Below are positions 1 through 11,109 of a DNA stretch of 64,000 nucleotides, in pieces. Position 1 is the stretch's first letter, and each line of letters starts with the position of its first letter. The stretch lies in the NCBI RefSeq assembly GCF_031143425.1, contig NC_090446.1, positions 1,020,105,066 to 1,020,169,065 of the forward strand, read 5' to 3'. Both the position numbers and the translations under genes were made by a program. Under the pieces are notes generated by a model. It saw nothing but the letters and a program-made list of their open reading frames with translations. It ran no database searches and was not told where the DNA came from. The stretch comes from Pleurodeles waltl (Eukaryota > Chordata > Amphibia > Caudata > Salamandridae).

Positions 1-54
1 GTACCATTTACAAGGGTCTTATCTGGGTGCCAGGGCTATGCCTAATTGTGGAAG
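1..54. repeat. Fragment of LTR family A, left part
   Basis: This matches the terminal part of the 2.6-kb solo LTR at 26173-28786 (near 28595-28650). It continues at 2949 once the LTR inserted at 60-2948 is removed. The family A fragment runs off the left edge of the window. Confidence 0.6.
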
Positions 55-59
55 CAAAG

Positions 60-2948
60 TGTGGGAGGCTGGCCTGGCTTATAGTGTGTACTTGTGGTAC
101 TTACACCTTGTGCCAGGTCCATTTATCCCTTATTGGTAGAATAGAGGTGTTTCTAGCAGCTTAGGCTGTTAGAGGTAGCTATGGCAAAGCTCCTACTATA
201 CCACTTATATCATATAGCACAATATCATAAGAAAACCCAATACTCAGAGTTACCAAAAATAAAGGTACTTTATTTTAGTGACAATATGCCAAAAGTATCT
301 TAGAGGATACCCTCACTTAGGAGGTAAGTAATATACACAAATTATATGTACACAAACCCAAAACAGGTAATTAACAGTAAGAAAAGTAGTGCAAACAATG
401 TAGATCACAATAGGATGCAATAGGTAGACATAGGTCTAGGGGCAACACAAACCATATACGCCAAAAGTGGAATGCGAATCACGAATGGACCCCAGACCTA
501 TGGGAGGTAGTAGAGGGTCACTGGGACTGTAAGAAAACAGTAAGGGTGTCCAAAATACCCCACCCCAAGACCCTGAAAAGTAGGAGTAAAGTTACCCTAC
601 TACCCCAGAAAGACAAAATAGTCGTGATATGGTATCCTGCAAGAACTACAAGCACCAGTAAAACACTGAAGGCAGATTCCTGGGCCTGAGGACCTGTAAA
701 GGAAGGGGACCAAGTCCAAGAGTCACGAAAGTGTCCAGGGGGGCAGGAGCCCACTAAACCCCAGATGAAGGTGCAAAAGGGCTGCCTTCGGGTGGAAGAA
801 GCCAAAGATTCTGCAACAACGAAAAGGGCTAGGAACTTCTCCTTTGGATGGAAGATGTCCCACGGTGTGCTGGAGGTTGCAGAAGTGTTTCCAGACAGAA
901 ATACCGCAAACAAGCCTTGCTAGCAGCAAGAGTCGCAATTGAGGATTTTGGGTGATGCTGGGGACCAGGAAGAACCAGGATGTCACCCCTTGGAGGAGGA
1001 GACAGAGGGGATGCTCAGCAACTCAGACAGCCCCCGCAGAAGTACCGGAACAGGCACTTAGAAGATCTAAGGACAGCAGTCAACTCAGAGTCACAAAGGA
1101 GGGTCCCACTACGATGTCGGAGTCCAACTCAGCGAGTTGGGCAATGCAGGACGGAGTGCTGGGGACCCAGGCTAAGCTGTGCACAAAGGAATCCTTGGAA
1201 AAGTGCACAGAAGCCAGAGCAGCTGCAAATCATGCAGTACACAGGTTTGCTGTCTGGTGTGGGGAGGCAAGGACTTACCTCCACCAACTTTGGACAGAAG
1301 GGCCACTGGACTGTGGGAGACACTTGGACCCAGCTCCTGTGTTCCAGGGACCACGCTCGTCAGGATGAGAGGGGACACAGAGGACCGGTGATGCAGAAGT
1401 TTGGTGCCTGCGTTGGCAGGGGGAAGATTCCGTCGACCCACTGGAGATTTCTTCTTGGCTTCCAGTGCAGGGTGAAGGCAGACAGCCCTCAGAGCATGCA
1501 CCACCAGGAAACAGTTGAGAAAGCCGACAGGATGAGGCACTACAATGTTGCTGGCAGTCGTCTTCCTATTTTTTTGCAGTTTTGCAGGCGTCCTGGAGCA
1601 GTCATCGGTTGATCCTTGGCAGAAGTTGAAGAGGAAAGTGCAGAGGAACTCTGGTGAGCTCTTGCATTCGTTATCTGAGAAATAGCCCAGAGGAGAGACC
1701 CTAAATAGCCAGAAAAGGAGGTTTGGCTACTAAGAAAGGAGGCTTGGCTACTGAAAGAGGTAAGCACCTATCAGGAGAGGTCTCTGATGTCACCTGCTGG
1801 CACTAGCCACTCAGAGAAGTCCATTGTGCCCCAACACCTCTGATTCCAAGATGGCAGAGGTCTGGGACACACTGGAGGAGCTCTGGGCACTTCCCCTGGG
1901 AGGTACTGGTCAGGGGAGTGAACTCCCCTGTCCTTTGTCCAGTTTTGCACCAGAGCAGGGCTGGGGGATCCCTGAACCGGTGTAGACTGGCTTATGTATT
2001 GACGGGCACCATCTGTGCCCATCAAAGCATTTCCAGAGGCTACTCCTCCCCAGCCCTTCACACCTATTTCTAAAGGGAGAGGGTGTAACACCCTCTCTCA
2101 GAGGAAATCCTTTGTTCAGCCTTCCTGGGACTGGGCTGCCCAGACCCCAGGGGGGCAGAAACCTGTTTGAGGGGTTGGCAGCAGCTGCAGTGGAAACCCT
2201 GGAAAGGCAGTTACCATTGTGACGCGACACATAGATAGTGACCTATGTGTAGTGCACGTGTGTAATGGTGTCCCCGCACTCACAAAGTTCGGGGAATTTG
2301 CCCTGAACAATGTGGGGGCATCTTGGCTAGTGCCAGGGTGCCCACACACTAAGTAACTTGCCACCTAACCTTCACCAAGTGAGGGTTAGACATATAGGTG
2401 GCTTATAAGTTACTCATGTGCAGTGAAAAATGGCTGTAAAATAACGTGGATGTTATTTCAATCAGGCTGCAGTGGCAGTCCTGTGTAAGAATTGTCTAAG
2501 CTCCCTATGGGTGGCAAAAGAAATGCTGCAGCCCATAGGAATCTCCTGGAACCCCAATACCCTGGGTACCTAGGTACCATATACAAGGGAATTATAAGGG
2601 TGTTCCAGTGTGCAAATGAGAATTGGTAAAATTAGTCACTAGCCTGCAGTGACAATTTTAAAAGTAGAGAGAGCATAAACACTGAGGTTCTGGTTAGCAG
2701 AGCCTCAGTGATACAGTTAGGCACCACACAGGGAACACATATAGGCCACAAACCTATGAGCACTGTGATCCTGGCTAGCAGGATCACAGTGAGACATATT
2801 TAAACACACTGACAACATAGGGTTTTCACTATGAACACTGGACCCTGGCTAGCAGGATCCCAGTGAGACAGTAAAAACACCCTGCAATATACTTACAAAC
2901 AGGCCAAAAGTCGGGGTAACAAGGCTAGAAAGAGGCTACCTTCCTACA
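60..2948. mobile_element. Solo LTR, family B (2.9 kb)
   Basis: The element starts TGTGGGAGGCTGG and ends CTACCTTCCTACA, so it has the TG...CA termini of an LTR. It is flanked by an identical 5-bp target-site duplication, CAAAG, at 55-59 and 2949-2953. Removing the element and one CAAAG restores a continuous match to LTR family A. No gag, pol or second LTR is present, so it is best read as a solo LTR left by recombination between two LTRs. It holds several reading frames of 60-210 codons, none resembling a known protein. The superfamily and the transcribed strand were not determined. Confidence 0.75.
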
Positions 2949-3084
2949 CAAAGGTACAGTTTAGGGAAAGAAGACTGGTGCTGGGGCCTGGTTAGCAGGG
3001 TCCCAGCACACTTTCAATCATAACTGCCATCAGCAAAAGGCAAAAAGTCAGGGGGTAACCATGCCAAGAAGTCATTTCCTTACA
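2949..3084. repeat. Fragment of LTR family A, terminal part
   Basis: This segment closely matches 28650-28786, including the shared text GGTGCTGGGGCCTGGTTAGC and the end ATTTCCTTACA. It is the continuation of the fragment at 1-54, split by the family B LTR. The two pieces form the 3' end of an older family A LTR. Confidence 0.65.
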
Positions 3085-3143
3085 ACCTGGTATTAGGTGT
3101 AAGTACCTCTGGTACCCACTACAAACCAGGCCAGCTTCTCAGA
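3085..3143 (-). repeat. Inverted fragment of LTR family B start
   Basis: The reverse complement reads like the first ~60 bp of the family B LTR at 60-2948, including the GGCCTGG and CTTACACC blocks. It is a truncated copy in the opposite orientation, abutting the end of the family A fragment. Confidence 0.45.
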
Positions 3144-3929
3144 CACAGACATTGCTTGCAGCAAGCTAAAATCCACGCAGCCCCCCTTACTTATACAGTA
3201 TGTCTTTACAAGTTCAAACCTGCTCCAATTTGCAAACATAGGGCATTTTTAGGTCAAAACCTACAAGACAGCGAAACTGTCTGCTTTGCTAAATACATCT
3301 GGAGGACATTCAGAAAGCTTCCCCGGGAATGCGTTCCACCCATTGCTTACCATTGGCTTTGTAACTCACATTTTCTAATTGATGGTTTTGATTTATTTTA
3401 GGCTGTCCAGAGTGTGTTCGTCCCTCCCATGCATCTAACTCTTTTCACAGCAACTCCCCTTGTACTCTTCCACAAGTGCTCTTTCTGTAAACAGGCCTGT
3501 AAATCTTGTTCTTATCGTGTCAAATTTGCTGTGCATTCAAACACAGAGATCAAATGTCAGGCTCTATCTTCCAAGAGAGATTGGTTTTGACATTTCTTTC
3601 TCTGACTTCAAAGTGTGAGTATTTCTGCAACATTCTTGCTGGATACTTGGGGTAGGAAAGTTTTTTTTAGCACGCAACATTTAAGTGAACTGCACAAATA
3701 TTTCAGAATATATCAGAATTAGGAATGCACAAATGAAGCACATTTTTGTTATTTCTGACGTGAGTTGGAAACAAACACCAATATGATCAAAACAAGTCAA
3801 CACACTAGGTGATATCCTGTCCATACATCATCATTTGTGTGCTGTAACGTTTTATTAGTAAAACTGGATGTCTTTGCAAATGATGGTCATTTCAAAGGAA
3901 AATGTGTTGACTGTAATGGCAGTGTGCTA
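3144..3929. other. No gene recognised
   Basis: AT-rich unique-looking sequence with only short chance frames. No repeat structure, splice pattern or protein similarity was recognised. Confidence 0.4.
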
Positions 3930-4066
3930 CCACACCATGCCTATTCCACTCTATACCAATCCACTCTAAACTTCCCCACTCCACGCCATTGCACTTCCCT
4001 CTGCACCACTTCACTCGGTGCCACTCCACTCTATGCCACTGCACTCTACGCCGCTCTACTCTAAAC
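3930..4066. repeat. ~15-bp minisatellite, block 1
   Basis: A degenerate tandem array with a unit close to CCACTGCACTCTAYR. The same array resumes at 4546 and 5566 after two unrelated segments. The open frames here arise from the repeat and are not genes. Confidence 0.7.
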
Positions 4067-4545
4067 CACTATAGGGCAAGCTTTAGGGGGTGCGACTGGT
4101 GTGGCCGCACTGGGCACTGACCTGGAGGGGGGCGCTGACCTCAAGTGGGCTCTGTGTTTAGCAATAACTTACAATTAAGCACCTGAAGCAGAGTTCCATG
4201 TGCGTCCAGCTGTCAGGCAACAATATAAATGTCAAGTTAACTCTTGTGATTAATGTTCCCGATAGAAAGGGATTGAGTTTTGTCCAGTGGCAGTTTTGAC
4301 TCGCCATAAAGTAGCACAGAGGCTTAATATGCCTGCTGCAAAGAAAAGAGCTGTATTTTGTGTGGATAGATGAGTGGATTAGTAAAGGTAGCCTTTAACA
4401 GCACTTTAAAACAAATTAAAAGTATGTTAGAGAAGGACACTTTTGCCGGGTGGTACTGCTGGGAATCTGAGGAAGAGGTCATGGGGGGAGGAGGGACCAA
4501 AATAGATTGTCACACAGGGCGCCACCAGCACTAAAGTTGTCCCCG
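4067..4545. other. Segment interrupting the minisatellite
   Basis: About 480 bp of non-repeat sequence between two blocks of the 15-bp array. Its ends (near CTTTAGGGGGTGCGACTGG and GCCACCAGCACTAAAG) are weakly complementary, which would fit a decayed DNA transposon. No duplication or coding capacity was found, so the class is open. Confidence 0.35.
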
Positions 4546-5185
4546 ACCACTGCACTCTATGCTACTGCGTTCTAGCTCACCACACTCTACTCAGCACCAC
4601 TGTACACCACTCCACTCTACACTATGCCAATGGATGCTATGCTACTCTAAACCACTGCATTCTACGAGACTCTACTCTGCAACACTGCACTCTCCACCAC
4701 TGAACTCTACCCACTCTACTCTGCACTACTACACTCTATGCCAGTGCACCCTATTCCACTCTAATCTGCATAACAGCACTCTTTGCCACTGCATTCTGCA
4801 TCTCTTCACTTTATGCCATTGCACTCCATCCCACTCCACTTTGAACCACTCTACACTACTGCACTATCTGCCTCTCAGTGCCACTCTACTCTACTCTGCA
4901 TCACTGCACCCCGTGCCACTGTAATCTGCCCTACTGCACTCTATGTCTCTCTATTCTGCACCACTCCACTCTGCACCACTGCACTCTACTATGCATTGCT
5001 CTCATATATGTTACTGCATTATACACAACTGCATAGTACAATGCTGAATTCTACGTGGCTGCACTCTACGTCACTATACTCTGCAACATTCTACACCAAT
5101 GCACTCTACACCAGTCTACTCTACTCTACACCATTGTACTCTACTCTGCACCACTTTACTAAATGCCACTCTACAACAATGCAAG
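4546..5185. repeat. ~15-bp minisatellite, block 2
   Basis: The longest block of the array built on CCACTGCACTCTAYR-like units, strongly diverged between copies. Both strands give long Ser/Thr/His/Leu-rich frames that are by-products of the repeat. Confidence 0.75.
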
Positions 5186-5565
5186 AGGCATAGCTTGGTC
5201 AGTAAGATTGGTGGGGTGTGAGCTTCAGATTTTCCAACAATCATACTGTCATATAATGTAAAATACACTGTATGGGGTCAGGGCACATGAACGTGGCTTA
5301 AGGGGCAGTGGAAAAGGAGAGGAATGCGGATTGGGAGGGGTACTAAGTGAGGGAAAACAAAGTATTTTTTAAACTTAACATTTTTGAACTTTCCAAACAG
5401 AGAAAGGGAGTGTGTGTGTGTTTTTGTCTGTGTGTATGTAAACATTCCTAGCAAAATCCAACAGACACCTCACCATACCCGAAAGCATCTTCACCCAATC
5501 ATTTACCAGTATGTAAATTGATTAGGGGACTGTAACACCCCAAACACCCCCCTGAAACTACACCC
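5186..5565. other. Second segment interrupting the minisatellite
   Basis: About 380 bp of unrelated sequence. The left side has GGTCAG followed by GGGGTGTGAGCTTCAG; the right side, on the other strand, has GGTCAGGGGTGTAGTTTCAG. This resembles a decayed terminal inverted repeat, perhaps hAT-like, without a clear duplication. Confidence 0.35.
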
Positions 5566-6180
5566 CTGACCAATGCACTGTATGCCTATGCACCCTACAC
5601 CACTCTACCCGCAGTACTTTACAACACTCTACTCTGTAACATTGCATTCTATGCCACTCCACTCTGCACTACTACATTTTATACCAACGACCTCTATGCT
5701 GCTGCACTCTACACCACTTTGCTCTGCATCACTATAATTTACGCCACTGCACTCTACTACATTGTATTCTACCTTGCAGCACTCCACACCAAGTTACTCT
5801 GCACTACTCTACGCCACTGCACTCTATGTCACTCTGCTCTACTCTGCACCTCTACACTCTACACTATTCTACTCTACACCACTCCACTCTCCACCACGTC
5901 ACTCTGTACCCTTGCACATTACTATTAAATACTCTAATCTATGCATTATATGACGCTGAATTGTACGCAGCTGAATTCTATGCCTCAACACTCTGATACC
6001 ATACTCTACAACACTCTACTCGAATGCACTCTACACCAGTCCACTCTACTCTACACCACTCTAAGTGACTCCACTCTATGCTACGCCAATTCGCAACACT
6101 CTATGCCAGTCCACTCTGCAACACTCTTCCCCAATCCACTCAGTGACACTTCACGCCTCTTTCCTCTATGACACTCACTT
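5566..6180. repeat. ~15-bp minisatellite, block 3
   Basis: Third block of the same CACTCTAC/CCACTGCA array, ending near 6180. The open frames are repeat artefacts. Confidence 0.75.
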
Positions 6181-6672
6181 TTAGTCAAGCTTAACAGCAG
6201 CCACGCTGATGTACAACATGGCTAAAAGACAGTGGCAAAGCCAATACCTCTTGCATAGGCGAGACCTATTGGCTCTGTCACTGCTTGTTAGCTTTCTCAT
6301 TTGGTAAAGTGAGCCACTTTTATATTGGTGCGCGGGTCTATTCTGTGTCCCAGTCCGACCCTGACTCCTGTTGCTCTCAGTTGTAATTTTTTACTCTTTT
6401 ATGGCATTTGCTTAAAATGTATTTACGAAACTCGTTTTTCTCCGAAGCTTCCCGGAAAAAGAAAAAATATCTGCTTTTGGATCCTAAGAACAAATCTTTT
6501 TCTAATGTTTGTCCTGCATCTAATATTCAAATATTATTGTGTGGTTTCACACGTATCCCGTTTCAACACTAGGAAATCGAGGCTTGACGAAGCTCCTGAG
6601 AGTTTTCATGAGAAAGATGCTGTTGAGCCGTGTCTGTTTTTTTAAGAGTATTAAGAAGAGCAATTTCAAAAC
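6181..6672. other. Flank of Harbinger 1; small inverted pair, no gene
   Basis: AGTGGCAAAGCCAATA at 6231-6246 pairs with TATTGGCTCTGTCACT at 6267-6282 (14 of 16 positions), and the complementarity continues outward. This is a foldback or MITE-like remnant. The rest shows no recognised gene. Confidence 0.4.
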
Positions 6673-6675
6673 GAG

Positions 6676-6870
6676 GGCCCATATTTATACTTTTTTAGTG
6701 CCGCATTTGTGTTGTTTTCTGACGCAAAATCGGCGCAAACGTACAAAATACAATTGGGCCATATTTATACTTTTGGACCCAAAACTGCGCCAGTGCAGTT
6801 TTGCGTCAAAAATATTACTGCCGGCTAACGCCATTTCGGAGCACCGTGCGGGCGTTAAATTTATACTTTG
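6676..6870 (+). repeat. Left terminal inverted repeat of Harbinger 1 with iterated motif
   Basis: Pairs with 19420-19589. The core ATTTATAC occurs at 6683-6690, 6763-6770 and 6859-6866, about 80-96 bp apart. Each copy sits in a similar context (GGSCATATTTATACTTT). The repeats are candidate transposase or SANT-protein binding sites; that role is inference. Confidence 0.75.
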
Positions 6871-7074
6871 ACACCCGGCGGCGCAAACCACAGGTGTAAG
6901 TCTTTTTTTTTTTACGCACACCGCAGCGTCAAGTCGTAAAGCAAAATGACGTTAGCGCAGCGGAAATGACTGTGGGTCGATTTACGACTCCGCAAACCGG
7001 ATATGCAGCGTTTTTGGATGCAATAGCTTCAAAATTCCCCGCAAACACAGCCATTTCAGCAGAGGAGAGCCAAA

Positions 7075-9248
7075 ATGGATCCCAGATGCCTGTACAGACC
7101 ACAGGAAGATGACAACAGACCAGGAACCAGCCAGGAGGACCCACACAAGACCCAGGACAGTTTGAAGAAGAAAAGAAAGTGTCGCTTCAGTGCAGAGGAG
7201 CAGGAAATTCTGGTTGAAGAGGTTACGGAACACCAGCACCAACTTTTTGTCACCTCAAAGTTGCCAATCAGTAGGAGAGAGGCAATATGGCAACAAATTG
7301 TTGACAAGATTAACAGTGTGGCAGAAGTACGCAGAACAGTCATTGAGTGCAAGAAACGCTGGCATGACTGCAAGCGCAGGACCAAGGAAAAGATGGCCAG
7401 GAACAGGAAGGCAGCACTGCAGACTGGGGGTGGGAGTCCAGCACACCTGGAGGCCCTGGACCACATGGAGGAGATGGTCGCAGCCGTCATCCCTGAGGAG
7501 ATCGTCACAAGGATTCAAGGACAGGACAGCGCAGACTACCAGGAGAAAACACACATGCAGGGTAAGTCGCATGGGGAATTAAAATGCACTAATGTCAACC
7601 AAAACCAGGGAGGGGGATACCGACTACAAAATGCATGGAAGTCATCATATACATGGAGTGGCAAGGGTAAAGGGGTACAGCACGGGGGCATGGCCTGTAC
7701 AGAGAGAAGCTGGGGCACACCATAACACAACACCAACAACAGTTCCATGGGAGTATGCTGCCATGCCAATGATGTAGCAAAGGTAAAGCCACGCCAGGAG
7801 GGAAGGGCACAACGTCAAACTGACATCCTGTCACACGTCAGCCACTATACCCCCTACATTAACTAGGACCCAATTAACAACCTCTATCCATACCGACAAC
7901 TGGAATGTAACAGTGACAACAGTTGCCACTACCACCTCCGCTGTGTGTGCAGCTCAAGTAGCCAATGGCAGTAATGTCTCCATGGATCATACACACCTAA
8001 ATTAGTGGATTTAGGATGACAACTTTAACAATCCCCTGAAACAAGACAAATGTTCCAGTCCTGTCAATTGTGAATGCCCATAGTTGCCGCAAACATCAGC
8101 CAATGTCATCAACATTAGGAGCTACACAGCACTAAGGTCACACCCATGGAGCATATGCCAGGGTCCATCCTGTGCCTGGGTCACAATACAACATCCCAAA
8201 TGTCATACTGCTCAGACAACAGCATTGAGGGGGAGGACACATGTAACTGGTCACTGAAATACACCTGCACAGTCAGAGGAGGAAATAGGACACTGCTACG
8301 ACTATCAAGGCAAGCCAATGTCCACACATTCCCCAACATCAGCTGTACACATTACCAATGCTAACATCCATATCTTGCCACAACAATGCTATGCATAGGA
8401 TACGCTACATTTCAACTACATATAAGTAGATGTGAAAGATCAGAGACTGGGGCAGATCCAGATTGTTAAGTGTCCTGCTAGCGCCATCAGAGCACCCACA
8501 GCCAGTGAAAGGTCTCACCATGAGAATGGATGTAGACAGAGGGTTGAGTAGGACAAGAAGGTGGCAATTCACTATTTGGCCTAAACCAACACCTAGAGGA
8601 GATGATGGCGACAAGTAAAAAAACTTACCACAATGCATGTGACGTGCAGGTGGGGCATAGGCCAGGGAGAATGCCCATCTGAAAGATTGGATCAATGATC
8701 AGGAACCAAGATCACAATGTGAAAATCATCACAAGGCAGGCATGTCACATAACAAATGCCACAACACAGATACACTAATTGTACCCTATTTCATTGCAGA
8801 GGACGATGGATCTCCTGCGGACATGCCTGTCCAGGACTACCCTGATGACATGGATGACGAGCTGACAAACATCAGCCACCAGACCCTCCAAGATGTCCTT
8901 GGAACCCTCCAGACCCCACCTTCAGTCACGAGGAGGAGCATAGAACAAGCAACCATCACAGAGGACCCACCCACAACCCCAATTGTAAGACCTGCCAGCT
9001 CCAACACAGCTGAGGACTCAGATGACACAAGCACCAGCTTTGAGAGAACTGTAATCGGAGTACAGCGGGAGCTGGCCAATGAGGTGCAGGTGGGGATGCA
9101 AACTATGGCAGCCAGCCTAGAGGGGGTGCATTCGTGCATGATGTCATCTGCAGATCAGGCAGCAGCCATGCAAGCGCTAACATCCATCCTGCAAGGACTA
9201 CAACAGACTGTAAAGGAATTCACCACTGCAGTAAGGGAGTTGCCATAA
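7075..9248 (+). CDS. Harbinger 1 SANT/Myb-like DNA-binding protein (SANT1), 2 exons
   Basis: The model is exon 1 at 7075-7561 and exon 2 at 8800-9248. The donor is GTAAGT at 7562 and the acceptor TTCATTGCAG ends at 8799. The split codon rejoins as Glu and the frame stays open, giving 311 residues. Residues ~38-106 form a Myb/SANT-like domain: Phe38, conserved Trp72 and Trp96, an ECKKRW motif, then a basic KRRTKEK stretch. The C-terminal part is acidic and Ser/Thr-rich and ends in a hydrophobic helical segment that could dimerise. In characterised Harbingers the Myb-like partner carries transposase into the nucleus and helps it bind the ends; that function is family knowledge. An ATG alternative upstream was not seen. 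Confidence 0.85.
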
Positions 9249-9299
9249 CACCTCGCACCCCAAACCTTCCACTGCATGCATGAATGCAATCATGACCCC

Positions 9300-9530
9300 T
9301 CAGGGCCAACCTGGCTGCCTACCATTGTGATGTGGCTGCTATTCTTAAGAACCAGCAGATCCTCCTTGCAGCAGTACTGCCTTTAAGACCCTCACAGGTA
9401 GCAGCGACCGGGATGTCTGACTCCACGTCTTCAAACACTGAGGTGTGTGTTGCCCCTTCACAACCACCACCACCAAGGACAGAGGAGGCAACACACACAT
9501 CAGAAGATGAAGACACATGGCCACCTATTA
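9300..9530 (+). other. Possible displaced C-terminal extension of SANT1
   Basis: After the SANT1 stop, another frame stays open across roughly 9285-9712. It reads as a hydrophobic helix (AAILKNQQILLAAVLPL) followed by a Ser/Thr/Pro/Glu-rich tail. The composition resembles SANT-partner C-termini, so it may be a former end of SANT1 lost by frameshift or an alternative exon. This is inference from composition only. Confidence 0.3.
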
Positions 9531-9797
9531 CCAAGGTCCTGCACTTTGTAACCTGCCAGGCTTGCAACAACTGTACTCTAGCACTGTTCTGCAAACCACT
9601 GTCTATCTTGTCAGCCTGCCTTGTGATTGTCTCTCACTTACTCATTGGCAAATCCTGTCCCTCTGAACTGTCTGACACATCACCCCAGCATGTCAAATGC
9701 ATTTTCCCGTAGCACTTGTGTAGGATCACAATGGAAGATGTCACTAGAATGGACTCACAATCATGGACAATGTACATATAGCACTACAGCACTTCTC

Positions 9798-9803
9798 AAT
9801 AAA
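9798..9803 (+). terminator. Poly(A) signal for SANT1
   Basis: A canonical AATAAA about 550 bp after the SANT1 stop codon, followed by a T/G-rich stretch (TTTGTCTCTGTG). Confidence 0.5.
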
Positions 9804-9849
9804 TAGCACTTACACAACCACTTTGTCTCTGTGTAATATGACACATCAA

Positions 9850-11050
9850 CCGTGCAGTGGATCACAGAATTTTGCATCCTGTCAAATTACATAGCTTGTC
9901 AATACAACTGTCCTGAAATAATGTAGTCTGAGAACCATGCACAGTGGCCTGGATTGCACCATACTCTGCCCTTACTGAGGGTAATATCTGATGAAAAGAG
10001 AAAACATACACCATAATGCTGTGTTGGACAGAATAATGCTTCCTCAAGGGATATCTAAGCCATTACATAGTGGCAGCAAAATGTTGCCTCCATGCAATAC
10101 TAACACATATAACATTGCCCACAAATTTAAGCAAACAGTCAACAAACTGCATGAATGAAGGTGTCTGAGATTACATCCAAATAAGTAATCATGCTGAACA
10201 GTGTCACAAATGATCTATGTGAGTCATGAACACGATACTACAAGAGTGCCTACTACCACTCAGCTAATAAGGGTTTCCTTGAACATCACACTGCAGTCAG
10301 ACATAACACAGTGTCCCCAATACCAAATCTGGAAGCACAGTATGTGACATTGAAAACATACTTATTGAAAAAAACATGTTGAGATCCATAGTAACTGTGA
10401 TTGGTGGTTGCAATGAATGGTCAAATCTTTGCAAGGTAGCTTTGTGGTAGCTGCCAATGTTACCGCTAATTTGGGATTTGTTTGTAGCATTGGACACAAA
10501 TGTAATATAAAAGAAATCATGTACTCTCATGCCAAGGCCCTGATCTACAAGCATTTCACACATACTGTAAAGGGTTTACTACATATTTATTAAACTGTAA
10601 AAACAGAAGAGAAAACTCGGGGAAAAGCCTTACCTACCCTAATCTACCCTAACTACTCATTACCCACAGCTGTCCCTAACTAACCTAAGCTAAACTTACT
10701 TATCACATGTAACGAAACGTTCTAAACATCAATCCCCCACCCCCCTTATGAGACAGGACACATGGAGGACAACAGATACTAAACTAAACACATACTATCC
10801 TATACTAAACAAATCTATATTTTTTTGTATTTTATTTTTTAAAAAAATCGAAACACAGAAGAACCCCAACATTGCCCCCCACCCACCCACCCGCACACTC
10901 AAAAAGAAACAGTCGAAATAATCAGGACCCACCACCGCCCACCCACCAACACTAACTAAACTAACAGCCTATACTAACCTAACACTAAGCCCCCTAAACC
11001 CACAAAGTATAAGAATAAGGAAAGAGGAGGGAGGGGAGGGAATCATGTCC
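9850..11050. other. Convergent intergenic region of Harbinger 1, no gene
   Basis: This lies between the 3' ends of SANT1 (+) and SANT2 (-). It is AT-rich with a CCCACCCACCC low-complexity run near 10880. TTTATT at 10586-10591 and 10831-10836 could serve as AATAAA signals for SANT2 on the minus strand. No coding region was recognised. Confidence 0.4.
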
Positions 11051-11109
11051 GTCAAATTGTCTAGAGGTTGGCCCTCCAGAGGGTCCGCTTAATGGACCGT
11101 ACCCACTGG

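Noticed and set aside
952..1612. 138- and 210-codon plus-strand frames
   Set aside because: They lie within the family B solo LTR, overlap in different frames, and show no similarity to gag, env or any known protein.
3837..6171. Plus-strand frames rich in Ser, Thr, His and Leu
   Set aside because: They coincide exactly with the 15-bp minisatellite blocks and stop at their edges.
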